A model generated the notes under the pieces. The model searched no databases, was not told where the DNA came from, and worked only from the letters and a program-made list of their open reading frames with translations. Below are positions 52,501-59,896 of a stretch of 64,000 nucleotides of DNA, piece by piece (the stretch's first letter is position 1; each line of letters begins with the position of its first letter). This stretch comes from Euptelea pleiosperma. Its lineage: Eukaryota > Streptophyta > Magnoliopsida > Ranunculales > Eupteleaceae. The stretch is taken from assembly GCA_035048495.1 (NCBI GenBank), contig CM068552.1, forward strand, positions 11,695,501-11,759,500, given 5' to 3'. Position numbers and translations under genes: made by a program.

Positions 52501-55500
52501 ACTCTTCTCTTCTATCCATGAAACCCTATACTTCTACTCTAGTTGGTTAGGGTTTTGATCAAGCCATGGATTTTTATCAAAACCCTAGCCACCAAAGTTA
52601 GGGCTTTTGTAGTGCCGTGAATAGTGATGTGAACAGTGCATGAATAGTGTTGTGATCAATGTCGTGAATAGTGTTGTGAATAGGTGTTGTTTCCCCCTTG
52701 TTTTTTCTGGTGATTTACTGATGTTTGGTTCTTCATAGACTGTTTAAAGGTGTTTATGCTGCTGGAAGTTTCTACTGCTGTTTTAGTGTGTTTATTTTTG
52801 AGGTTTTTGGAGTGCCGCACCCTTGGGGTTTGTGTTTTGGTGTTGATGCACCCATGTTTTTCGTCTCTAGGGTTGCCGTACCCCTTAGTTGTGTGTTTAG
52901 GTGGTGGTGCAGCCCTTGGTTGTTTGTTTAGGTGGTGATGCAACCCCTTGGTTGTGTTTAGGTGGTGCTACACCCCTTGGTTATGTATTTGGGTGTTGCT
53001 GCACCCCAAATTTTGGAGTTGAGGTGATGTTGCACCCCTGTTTCTGGTGTTAGGTGCTGTCGCACCCCAAGTTTTGGAGTTTCAGTGCTGCCGCAGCCAA
53101 AGTTTTGGTGTTTAGGTGCTGTTGCACCCCTTGTATTTGTTGGTGTTGCACCCCAAAGTGGACTATTTGGTGTTGATTTTTGGTGGCCGTGTCGTTACTA
53201 CCCACAAGGTGTTTGATATGGTGGTGGTGTGAAGGTTTTACTGCTTGGGCTTTGTTGTTGTTTGGTGTTACTGCTTGGGCTTTACTACTACAGATTTGGT
53301 GCCAAGGTTGTGTTGTTGAAGCTTCTACAAGAGGATGTCATAGAGTTCTTTTGGCAATCTCATGGGAACTATCCCCATGAGATTGAGGGGGAGTGTTGAA
53401 GTATATGAAAGTTTAGTATTAGTGTTTAGTGTTAGGGCTTTTAATCCTACATTAGACAAGTTTGTTATTTCTTTCTTAGTCCCTTCTTATATAAAGGGAC
53501 TCAAGTCATGTAATCAATAATCCTAGTCTTATAGAATTGTTTTACAGCAGTTATATTCTATTTTCTCAAATCAAACCCAAGAAGTTAGACCTCCCCAATA
53601 ATATTACAATATTACTTCTCGCTGAATTTACCCATATAAATATAATAGTTACCAAGGGTAGTGCAAACCAAAGACAAAACTCACGAGGCATAGAAGATGG
53701 TAGGTGTTGTCTTTTTCCTTTGACTTCTACTGTTCTTTACAGATGGAGCCGGCTCTAAATTTCCCGACACTAAATTACCTGAAAATCCCATTTCAACAAC
53801 GAAAAGTTAGAAATGCCAAAATGATTTCTATTATAAAACAACAAGGAGAATATGATGTTCAAAGTTAAATCTTCGCTGATTTAAAAATCTTATGCTCACA
53901 ATAATAGTTTTGGCCCTTGGTCTTTACGATATATAAATAACAGATATTTTGCTCTTACAAATACTTCTTTTATAAGATGTGTATTTGAATTCAAAAAGGA
54001 AAATGTACAAGGATCTACAAAACAACAAAAGAGCTAACATAGGGACAAGCTCATTAGTTACAAGCCTATAACAAAAGTCAAAAACACAAGGGCCTTAACT
54101 AGAGTCTATAATACCCGGATACTTCAAAATGGGTGCCGTATTAGTGTCGAATACTTCCATTTTAAGTGTAAATGCCGTATCCTCCCCGTGTCCTTGCCGT
54201 GTCCGGGTAACATAGACTAGAGTTATTGTCTGGCCATAGATGGGGCATGGAGGTCATTGGTGTGTATTAGAGATGCCCTAGTGCATGGCCCTTGGTGGGA
54301 GGGAGAAAGGAAAATGACTGGCATGCGGCCGCCCAGCATAGACATGGTAATGCAGGGGACATTTTAGATGAATCCGGCTAACCGATCGAATACAACCTTC
54401 CAACGAACTTGTTGATTTTCGCAAGAAAATACGAAGAACTATCAGTATAAGAAATTCATTCTATTGATGCAAGGAGGGTTTTAGATGAATCTGGCTAACC
54501 GATCGAATACAACCTTCAAACGAAATTGTTGATTTTTGCAAGAAAATACCAAGAACTATCAATAAAAGAAATTCATTCTCTAACGAAGATTTTATTTTCA
54601 CCCAATCAAAGATCTCCTTTCTCCACTATTACACGACCCATAAATAGGCCAAAACCTAGTTTGCAAAGATAGAAATATCCTAACCTTGCTAGGACTAATT
54701 TATTCAATTTTCTTACTTTAGACTTTTTAAATAAAACTCAATGACTAGACATTCTAATAAAAACCCAATGGCTAGACTTTCTACATAAAAGACAACTTTA
54801 CACCAGTATACTTTAAAAAAATTATTAAAATAAGGAACTTTGCTAATTCGGAGTGTATGATGCATCATTCTCCCCTAGATGGAAAGAATTTGCCCTCTAA
54901 TTCAAACTTTCTTCATCTGTCGAACTATTCCCTCGGTACAAAATTAGAGGTTTGACATTGTCTTTCCATGCTGAGCTCGGGTAAGTTTTATTTGTTTCCA
55001 CCAAGTGGCGACTCATCCTCGAAACCATGTTGTTACCAATGGAACGGCAACCCGTTTATTATTGGGAACCTTTTTGAGCTTCAAAACTTCCTTCACAGTA
55101 TTGATCCAATCTAGAAACTCTCCTGGGTGCAAATTCCCTTGGAATTCTAGAAATTTCCTTTGCAAATTCCTTGAATTGAAGTATTGTACTCAACCTTTCC
55201 ATTAGATGAGGTATTGAGAATATCTTTTCTTCTTCAAAATCTCCTTTCATATCATCCAATTAGAAGACAAAATTTGTATCCAAATTTCTCAATCAAGCTG
55301 GCTTTAAAAACAATCAGATGTTCTTTGTCGACTTCAATAAAGTCAAAGTGATGAACATATAAATCTTCTGGAATCATCAACTAAACATGGTTGTCCTTGA
55401 ATTCTAATTATACATCTTCAAAAACCAATGGCAGGCTTTCATGCTTCTAATTTGGTATAGGTGATTGATTCATCATGGGAACTTCAACATGTATCTCTTA

Positions 55501-58310
55501 TGAAAGTTCTTCATTTTGAATGGGAGCTTGGATAGGTTCAAGCTTCAGCTTCTTTGGACTCGTCTTTTACAACTAGTCATTCAACTGGAGTAAGTAAAGG
55601 TGGAAGTCCTTTGAAACTTAAGATGTGTTTTTCTTTCTGGAAAGTATAAGCATGTACACTTGAATCATATGCAACTTTTCATTCTTTCAACCACATTTGT
55701 CCCAAAAGTTAATGACATCAATCCATAGCAGTAATTGCTTAGGAAATAATTTTTGAATAATTGCTTCGAAAAGAAAATCCAATGATACCATTCTCAAAAG
55801 ACCATATCCCACCATTAACTCCATCAATTTTTCCAATGTATATTTAGAAACATAATTCTCTAAGGGCCTATTTGGTACGTGAGAAAAAGAGTTCCGACGG
55901 CGAATATTTAGCCAGGCGAATATTATCTTGGCTAAATATTTGCTCATAGCAATATTTAACAATGTTTGGTACATGTACGAGCTAGCTCACTTCAGCTGAC
56001 TTCATTTTCTTTCAATTTGAGTGGGTCCCACATATCAAAGTAAGTCAAAAATAGGTTGGGTCAGTGTGGGAACCACATATTATGTCAAAGAATAAAAAAA
56101 AATTCATTTTTATCTTTTTTATATATTAAAAATTTAATTTTTATTGAAAATAGTGATTTTCCGGCGAGAAAATAAAATTTCTCACCAAGGCATAATCGGC
56201 GCGAAAATATTTTCACGGGGGTGGGGTGGGTGGTGTGATCAAATGTTTTTCCGCCGCGGAGGGCAAATATGTGGGCCCGGCTAAATATTCGCCAAGGGCG
56301 GGTGGCTGCCAAACACAGCCGGGTGAATATTTGCGCGGCTAAATATTTTATTTGCCCACCGCAGTGCGTTACCAAACAGGCCCTAAACCAAAGAGATCAA
56401 TCAAAAAATTGATGACTTGTCCTACGTTTGTATGGAATTCCATGTCTAATCACAAACAAATTATATCCTTCTTTTTTTAGGCCATGTCAATGGTCAACAG
56501 AACTTGATGGAATGATTGACTAGGTATTGAACTTGGGTCATGGATATTGACTTATGGACTAGCTGGTTATTGGGTAAAGGATGTCGATTGGCTTGCTAAT
56601 GGGTTTTTTTTTTTTTTTTTGCTATGTGGGCTTCTAAAAAGGTGACCTTTGACCTAAACCTATAGACTTGGGCTAGGGTTTTCATACTTGTTTGGACTAG
56701 GCTTTAGGCTAATAGGTTGTGTTGGACCTAAAGTGGTTTGTGGTGATTGGACTGGGTTTTACCTTAACATATATGGGTTTGGCTTTATAATCGACTTTGT
56801 TATGGGTGGATTGGACAATTGGGTCTATGAGTTGTTGTTAAACTTGGGCTAGGTAAGTGGGCTAATTTTATGTTATGGACTTAAGTAGTCTAAGCCCACA
56901 AAAGCCAAAATAGATGAGACCAATGATGTTTAGATTTTAAAACCAAAAGGGGGTTTCTTCATTCATCTTCATTGAATGAGCGAGGAGTTTTGAAATTCCT
57001 AACTTCAAACAACCAAAAGGGGACACAATTGAGTGAAAGAGAGGTCCGACGAGCTTACCGCAAAAACAGCAAAGGAGCTAGCATCGACAATAGACTATGG
57101 TGACGAATGAGGATGGGACAGTGAGATGATGTCCATGGTTACGGAGATGAATGATGACGGCAATGGTGCAATGATGGCAATGAACAGAGCAAGGGTTCAA
57201 GTTGAAGACTCAAACAGGATAACATGCTTTGGTTCTAATACCAATTTTGGCGCAACACAACATGCTGAGCTTACGCGAACACGAGCAAAAGCAATTGGGA
57301 ATTGAAAACAGAATCTACCGTTCTTGCAAGGAATCACTCTTCATAGTAAGGTCTTCACCCTTAAAAAAAAATTTATTCAATAATCAACTCTCTCCATGTT
57401 CTTCTTCTCAATCCCTTCTCTATAAATAAATAATAATAATAAATAAAAAAAATCGAACCTACAAATTTCTAAAACATTCAAATATCTTCCCTTCCAAAAA
57501 TTCTTCTCCTAAAGTAATCAACTTCTAATTTAAACTTAGATATTAATAAGCAAATGAACTTCCTAATTTACTTTGGCAATTTCAGCACTTTTAGCAACTT
57601 TGTGAGTCAACGATATTGACTTCCAATTTGGTGATATGGTGTTCCATGCTGCATCACTTTGTAAGCCCTAAGACTATATTCCCACAAGGGCAACTCTTTG
57701 CAACAAGAATTTAAACTAGAATAGTTGTGATTTAATTTTAAACTATTTAGGTTTTTATATATAATTGACTTGCACTTGTTGCCAAGCACCCTCTTAACGT
57801 ATAGACTTGGAGGATTTCATGATCTTTACATACATTACGAAGTCAAGTATATTTTATATATTTATTTATTTTTACTTTTTGTGGAGTGCAAAGCAATAAA
57901 ATCGATACGGCTACAAGCTAGATTTCTAATTAGGGCACAATTTACATTAAACGATATAAATGCTTACCAGACGACTCAGGTTCGGGTACAAATCCACCAC
58001 CGGACACAAGGGGATCGGACAAGGCCTCCGGTGCAGGCTTTGAGTGGGAGAGATCGGAATATAAATTCTTCGATCGATGATTCCGCTGCCATGCAAGTGC
58101 GGAGCAGAGAAGCGACAGTGATTTGCCGGTACCAGTGGGTGATTCGAGCAATGCATGGCAGTGCCCTTGTCTTTGACCTCGATCAAGGGTGGAGATGACC
58201 CTACCCATGAATGCAAGCTGAGAACCGTACGGTTTGTAGGGGAACTCGACAGGGATTCCGCCGATGTGGTATACGCCACTAGGGTTAGGGTTCGGAGTCG
58301 CAGAGTCCAT
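20810..58310 (-). CDS. FANCJ: FANCJ/BRIP1-like Fe-S DNA helicase
   Basis: A superfamily 2 (XPD/Rad3-type) 5'-3' DNA helicase of the nucleus, orthologous in type to Fanconi anemia group J protein, which acts in crosslink repair and replication through DNA structures. 27 exons (high to low): 58310-57968, 53778-53685, 46871-46796, 45810-45746, 45658-45614, 45503-45403, 45321-45180, 40990-40929, 40847-40774, 40691-40621, 37983-37896, 37432-37360, 37283-37188, 28195-28087, 27653-27560, 27464-27381, 27295-27139, 26865-26672, 25864-25820, 25540-25512, 25425-25304, 24300-24253, 23556-23432, 23334-22991, 22531-21577, 21352-21296, 20989-20810. The sum is 3,873 nt, 1,290 aa, with no internal stop. Walker A SPTGTGKS (57-64), four Fe-S cysteines (178, 193, 204, 243), DEAH (286-289), motif [16 protein letters not shown] (about 719-732). 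Introns 2 and 13 are swollen by retroelements. Confidence 0.95.
22991..23556 (-). CDS. FANCJ: FANCJ exons 23-24
   Basis: Exons 23556-23432 and 23334-22991. Exon 23 ends the helicase core ([32 protein letters not shown]). Exon 24 begins the plant-type C-terminal extension; it is Lys- and Asn-rich ([13 protein letters not shown], a possible nuclear localisation signal) and ends [12 protein letters not shown]. Confidence 0.9.
24253..25864 (-). CDS. FANCJ: FANCJ exons 19-22 (motifs V and VI)
   Basis: Exons 25864-25820 ([15 protein letters not shown], motif V), 25540-25512 (VIVGIPFPN, only 29 nt), 25425-25304 ([19 protein letters not shown] to RALNQAA) and 24300-24253 ([15 protein letters not shown]). 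Several are too short to be seen as open frames and were found by matching the expected family sequence with splice sites. Confidence 0.93.
25961..26081. mobile_element. MITE, family B, perfect 8-bp duplication
   Basis: Ends ctatgttgcccggatac and gtatccgggtatcatag. Flanked by identical atcatggg at 25,953-25,960 and 26,082-26,089. 121 bp, inside FANCJ intron 18. The 8-bp duplication suggests hAT. Relatives lie at 54,106, 36,114 and 63,846. Confidence 0.85.
26672..27653 (-). CDS. FANCJ: FANCJ exons 15-18 (helicase domain 2 start)
   Basis: Exons 27653-27560, 27464-27381, 27295-27139 and 26865-26672. They encode [54 protein letters not shown] (motif IV) and [12 protein letters not shown], leading into VSEGIDF. 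Confidence 0.94.
28087..28195 (-). CDS. FANCJ: FANCJ exon 14
   Basis: Acceptor TATGCAG|GACACA, donor ACATCTGG|GTAAGT. Encodes [17 protein letters not shown] and SVILTSG, the conserved strand before motif III (TSGTLSP) of XPD-family helicases. The TSG/TLSP motif is split by the next intron. Confidence 0.93.
31536..32796. mobile_element. Solo LTR inside the LINE
   Basis: 1,261 bp starting tgatgagttatc and ending gggtataaca. It interrupts the LINE endonuclease frame between '[10 protein letters not shown]' and 'MKWTYGL'. Flanks are attga (31,531-31,535) and aatga (32,797-32,801), a 5-bp duplication with one mismatch. A TATA box (tatataa, 32,026-32,032) and a USE-like motif (31,982-31,992) are inside. 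Only one LTR remains, so the element was excised by LTR recombination. Superfamily not certain. Confidence 0.75.
36114..36713. mobile_element. 600-bp non-autonomous element in the LINE, family B-like
   Basis: Ends ctatgtaacaacgaca and gtccttgttacatag; flanks gttaagag (36,106-36,113) and gataagag (36,714-36,721), 7 of 8 matching. The interior holds a GAA/AAG-rich stretch and a GT/GC microsatellite (about 36,595-36,625). Open frames inside it are low complexity. Confidence 0.7.
36949..37187. other. FANCJ intron 13, flank between LINE and exon 13
   Basis: Original intron sequence right of the LINE target duplication. Nothing else seen. Confidence 0.6.
37188..37983 (-). CDS. FANCJ: FANCJ exons 11-13
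   Basis: Exons 37983-37896, 37432-37360 and 37283-37188. They encode [14 protein letters not shown] and [31 protein letters not shown], and [24 protein letters not shown] (37,504-37,883) sits in intron 11, just past the exon 11 donor. Exon 13 faces the 9-kb intron that holds the LINE. Confidence 0.92.
37504..37883. mobile_element. Mutator-like MITE at a splice donor
   Basis: 380 bp with perfect 22-bp inverted ends (gagtccgtctag... at the left). It is flanked by ctaacaaaa (37,495-37,503) and ctaacgaaa (37,884-37,892), a 9-bp duplication with one mismatch. The right duplication begins 3 bp beyond the exon 11 end, so the element is inserted 12 bp into FANCJ intron 11. Confidence 0.88.
37984..40620 (-). 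other. FANCJ intron 10
   Basis: 2,637 bp. Contains a gcccagccc-rich repeat at about 39,112-39,430 (related to 26,290-26,500) and a hairpin at 39,787-39,881. No other gene; open frames here show no family features. Confidence 0.65.
39787..39881. repeat. Near-perfect hairpin in FANCJ intron 10
   Basis: Two arms of about 40 bp (left gctgtgggtttcaagaatcc, right its reverse complement with few mismatches) around a short loop. It would form a stable hairpin in the FANCJ pre-mRNA. Confidence 0.75.
40621..40990 (-). CDS. FANCJ: FANCJ exons 8-10
   Basis: Exons 40990-40929, 40847-40774 and 40691-40621. They encode [17 protein letters not shown] right after the DEAH box, [14 protein letters not shown], and [19 protein letters not shown]. 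These are the Arch-domain side of the helicase. All introns are GT/AG and the phases agree. Confidence 0.9.
40991..45179 (-). other. FANCJ intron 7 with LTR-like remnants
   Basis: 4,189 bp. 41,343-41,620 is a tandem duplication with a period of about 138 bp. Around 42,600-43,030 there is LTR-like sequence with ctataaatagggg (about 42,842) and a late AATAAA. On the minus strand 43,659-43,670 reads tggtattagagt, a decayed primer-binding site, next to LTR-like DNA with tatataaa near 43,725. None keeps coding sequence, so these are weak calls. Confidence 0.45.
45180..46871 (-). CDS. FANCJ: FANCJ exons 3-7 (Fe-S domain, DEAH box)
   Basis: Exons 46871-46796, 45810-45746, 45658-45614, 45503-45403 and 45321-45180. 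They encode [19 protein letters not shown], the iron-sulfur segment with Cys178, 193, 204 and 243 (spacings 15, 11 and 39, like animal FANCJ), the HEAHDIEDL motif and VILDEAH. Cys193, and the Gly just before Cys243, are split over introns. The His of DEAH is split between exons 7 and 8. Exon 4 uses an atypical but GT donor (GAATG|GTGCAC), confirmed by the frame of exon 5. Confidence 0.94.
47660..52538 (+). mobile_element. Copia retrotransposon inserted in the outer element
   Basis: The 5' LTR 47,660-47,823 and 3' LTR 52,359-52,538 begin tgttgtca. A perfect 5-bp duplication ctagt flanks them (47,655-47,659 and 52,539-52,543). The primer-binding site tggtatcagagc is at 47,824-47,835 and the polypurine tract ends at 52,358. 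Order is gag, integrase end, RT, RNase H, so it is Copia. The gag fragment (about 48,560-48,944, then 50,040-50,110) has [14 protein letters not shown] and [10 protein letters not shown]. Sequence from gag to late integrase is deleted. RT has [24 protein letters not shown] and VDNIIVTG (normally YVDD). RNase H has [18 protein letters not shown]. Stops and frameshifts make it dead. The 3' LTR has a 16-bp longer, partly duplicated stretch. Confidence 0.92.
48945..49999 (+). mobile_element. Third-level Copia remnant inside the inner gag
   Basis: LTR-like copies at 48,945-about 49,150 (tgttatcaaatacg) and 49,844-about 49,999 (tattatcagatgcg; TG start mutated to TA), both with 'tttgtaaagttctccatata' and a cctaaccctaaccc end. 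The interior keeps only the last part of pol: [23 protein letters not shown] and [18 protein letters not shown]. It ends with a polypurine tract aacttgagggggag (49,830-49,843). No primer-binding site, so the 5' interior is deleted. The target duplication is not clean. Confidence 0.82.
52838..53160 (+). repeat. Degenerate tandem repeats (gcacccc core) in the outer element
   Basis: Seven or more units of about 35-50 bp sharing ggtgntgntgcacccc and 'tttggtgtttaggtgctg'. They fill most of the internal region of the outer element, in place of gag/pol. Confidence 0.75.
53685..53778 (-). CDS. FANCJ: FANCJ exon 2
   Basis: Acceptor TTTTCAG|GTAATT, donor GCCTC|GTGAGT. Encodes a basic linker ending PTIFYAS, which joins RTHSQ of exon 3 (motif Ia region). 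It lies only about 130 bp from the end of the nested retrotransposons (53,554). It is too short to show as a long open frame and was found from the expected protein. Confidence 0.9.
54106..54216. mobile_element. MITE, family B, perfect 8-bp duplication
   Basis: Ends ctataatacccggatac and gtgtccgggtaacatag; identical flanks actagagt at 54,098-54,105 and 54,217-54,224. 111 bp, reverse orientation relative to the copy at 25,961, and in FANCJ intron 1. Confidence 0.85.
54362..54595. repeat. 117-bp tandem duplication
   Basis: Units starting ttttagatgaatccggctaa at 54,362 and 54,479. The two differ at a few bases. Part of LTR-like DNA. Confidence 0.8.
54940..55260 (-). pseudogene. Retrotransposon gag fragment
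   Basis: The minus strand encodes [20 protein letters not shown], then [18 protein letters not shown], an internal stop, and [19 protein letters not shown]. This is the retrotransposon gag pattern (WxxTVExxFxxxxxP ... RGxAxxWWxxL). A protease-like stretch ([20 protein letters not shown]) is at 55,600-55,975, upstream on this strand, which is the wrong order for an intact element. Confidence 0.7.
55864..56383. mobile_element. Tourist-like (PIF/Harbinger) MITE
   Basis: 520 bp, ends gggcctatttggtac and gttaccaaacaggccc, flanked by TAA on both sides (55,861-55,863 and 56,384-56,386). TAA/TTA duplications with GGGCCTGTTTGG ends are typical of Tourist elements. It is unusually long, with internal aaatatttag blocks in opposite orientation. 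Confidence 0.85.
57968..58310 (-). CDS. FANCJ: FANCJ exon 1 (Q motif, Walker A)
   Basis: Start codon at 58,310. Encodes [18 protein letters not shown] (Q motif region) and the ATP-binding loop [13 protein letters not shown]. It ends TCGTCTG|GTAAGC. The first in-frame ATG matches the family start, and E2F-like sites lie just upstream. Confidence 0.95.
58279..58297 (-). promoter_or_regulatory. Telomere-like motif in FANCJ exon 1
   Basis: The minus strand reads aaccctaaccctag within codons 5-12. AAACCCTA (telo box) motifs near starts of plant replication and translation genes can have a regulatory role. Here the motif also encodes the NPNP run, so regulation is only a possibility. Confidence 0.4.
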
Positions 58311-58320
58311 CTCTGCTTGG

Positions 58321-58334
58321 TTTGGCGGGGATTT
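58321..58334 (-). promoter_or_regulatory. E2F-like site, FANCJ leader
   Basis: tttggcggggattt on the plus strand, 11-24 bp upstream of the ATG. It is close to the E2F consensus TTTSGCGS. It may lie in the transcribed leader. Confidence 0.45.
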
Positions 58335-58424
58335 GAAGAGATTGTTGAGTCTGTGTGAAGATATTGAGTGTGATGGTGGGGTTTTATACTTTTACCGGAA
58401 GAAGAAATGGCCATGTTGATATTG

Positions 58425-58435
58425 TGGCGGGAAAC
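58425..58435 (-). promoter_or_regulatory. E2F-like site, FANCJ promoter
   Basis: tggcgggaaac, 115-125 bp upstream of the ATG. It matches the core TTTCCCGCC on the minus strand. S-phase genes in plants usually carry such sites. Confidence 0.55.
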
Positions 58436-58469
58436 GTTTAAATTGTGTTTTGGAGGGAGGCGTGGTATG

Positions 58470-58660
58470 ACAAGTACCCTTGTTAAGCACTAACCAGGGA
58501 CTTAACGCGGGTTGAGTTAAGGGATTGAGGTACGTGTCTGACGTTTTGCGTGGGGAGACTTCAAAGTTTGAAGTCAATTTTTTCTTGTACACGAGGAATG
58601 GTAGCAAACAACCCCCTAGTGGAGTTGCACGGATGAAATCCAACAAACTGCTTCAAAAAA
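58470..58660. repeat. Repeat limiting the FANCJ promoter
   Basis: Contains acccttgttaagcactaac and cttaacgcgggttgagtta, seen in a related form at 60,270-60,380, and 'cccctagtggagttgca', related to 13,145. The FANCJ promoter free of repeats is therefore only about 160 bp. Confidence 0.55.
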
Positions 58661-58693
58661 CCGCACTATATATATATATGGTCAGGATCAGGA

Positions 58694-59076
58694 TCAAGAT
58701 CGGGGACAACATTTTCTACAACAAAAAATTGGTGTGCCAAAATATAAAATATAAATTATAAGTTTCGGAATTTTATGATTTTTGGCGAGGATGTTCTCTA
58801 TGATGAGGAGATCATCCTCACAAAAGTTCAAATCATTCTGACATTCATAGACTGGTTTAGAAGTTGAAGAATTATGGACCGTCTATTTTTACTATTAACT
58901 TGAAGACTATACTTGATGGGGTTAGAAATTTCAGAATGGGCTGATTTTTTGTAAGAGCGATCTATATGGTGAGGAGATCATCCTCACGAAAAATCAGCTA
59001 TTGATTCATCTTCCATGTGGGTACCCCAAAATTGTTGTAAGAAATGTTGAATGAAATTGTTGTCCCCCGATCCTTG
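58694..59076. repeat. Inverted-repeat element
   Basis: Ends aagatcggggacaac and gttgtcccccgatcctt; facing copies of gaggagatcatcctcac inside. About 380 bp, class unknown. Confidence 0.65.
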
Positions 59077-59552
59077 TATTCGTTTGCCGGGTTGCATCTG
59101 TGCAACTCCTTAAAGAGTTGCTTGAAGCATCTGACTGTCTTCTACTGTACGCACCGTGCGGAAGGAATGCAGCCTCGGTGCTTCAAAGTTCAAAGTTTGA
59201 AGTAGACCTTCAAAAGTGCCACGTGGCAGAGCCCTGTCATCGAAGGATATATTCCGTCAATGTCTGACACTGATGTTCCTATCTCTTTAATATCAGACTG
59301 CAGCTTTGCAAGGATATTTCTTCTGTTTTGTGTATTTGCGAATGATCAATGCTTGTGGATCTTCTAAGCTGGTCATTTCTGCTAAATAAGTATTGCCGTG
59401 AAAGAATTCCGCATTGCTTTACGCCCGAGAGAGGTCTGGGTTCCATTAGGTACAAACTTCTTTTTTTTTTTGTAATCATTAGGTACAAACTTAATATTAC
59501 TTAAAATGGGCCCAAAAAAAATGTTACATGGCATTTTTTAAAGGGCACATCG
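59077..59552. other. Spacer, nothing recognised
   Basis: Low-complexity spacer with a few repeat-like motifs (gccacgtggcagagccctgt, as in family A ends). No gene. Confidence 0.5.
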
Positions 59553-59896
59553 TGGTTTAAAAAACAGCCGTTGTAACGGATTTGGATCCTCCCCCGTTAC
59601 ATTATAAATCATTTTAATGCTCAGAAAATAGCGGACGTTATTTTTATTATACCGGCTGTTATTTTTCTATTAGAACGAAATTAATGACTTACTTTCTATA
59701 AATAAAAAAAAGTCCGTTATTCTCTGTTATAAATTTTATTGAAAATTTGAAATTTTAGCGCCATTTTCTTTTTCCCCATTTTTTTCCGTTTTTGCCCGTG
59801 CGTTAAATCCGTTATAACTTGTAACGAAAAAATAAAAAAAAACAGAGGGTAACACCCCCAGTCCGTTATACCATTTATAACTGCCCTTTTTAAACC
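59553..59896. repeat. ttataacgg-type inverted-repeat element, copy 2
   Basis: Ends ggtttaaaaaacagccgtt and ctttttaaacc with cgttata blocks, like 6,916-7,187 but diverged. A short fragment of family A follows near 59,935-59,985. Confidence 0.6.

Larger units (their letters stand above)
47370..53549 (+). mobile_element. Outer non-autonomous LTR element (TRIM-like)
   Basis: The 5' LTR 47,370-47,526 (157 bp) and 3' LTR 53,394-53,549 (156 bp) begin tgttgaag and end gca. A perfect 5-bp duplication gttat flanks them (47,365-47,369 and 53,550-53,554). The primer-binding site tggtatcagagc (tRNA-Met type) is at 47,530-47,541 and the polypurine tract ttgagggggag ends at 53,393. Without the inner insertion it is about 1.3 kb and has no gag or pol. 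It lies in FANCJ intron 2, antisense to the gene. Each LTR carries a USE-like motif and TATA box. Confidence 0.92.
53779..57967 (-). other. FANCJ intron 1 with several insertions
   Basis: 4,189 bp. Contains a family B MITE (54,106), a tandem duplication (54,362), gag-like fragments (54,950-55,260), a Tourist-like MITE (55,864) and LTR-like sequence near 57,250 (ttggttctaataccaa resembles a decayed primer-binding site on the minus strand). 56,386-57,200 is G/T-rich with no recognised feature. Confidence 0.6.

Noticed and set aside
40991..57967. Introns 1 and 7 are both exactly 4,189 bp
   Set aside because: Contents are unrelated, so equal length is treated as coincidence.
57947..58414. 155-codon minus-strand frame over FANCJ exon 1
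   Set aside because: Alternative frame; the true frame has the Q motif and Walker A and splices in phase.
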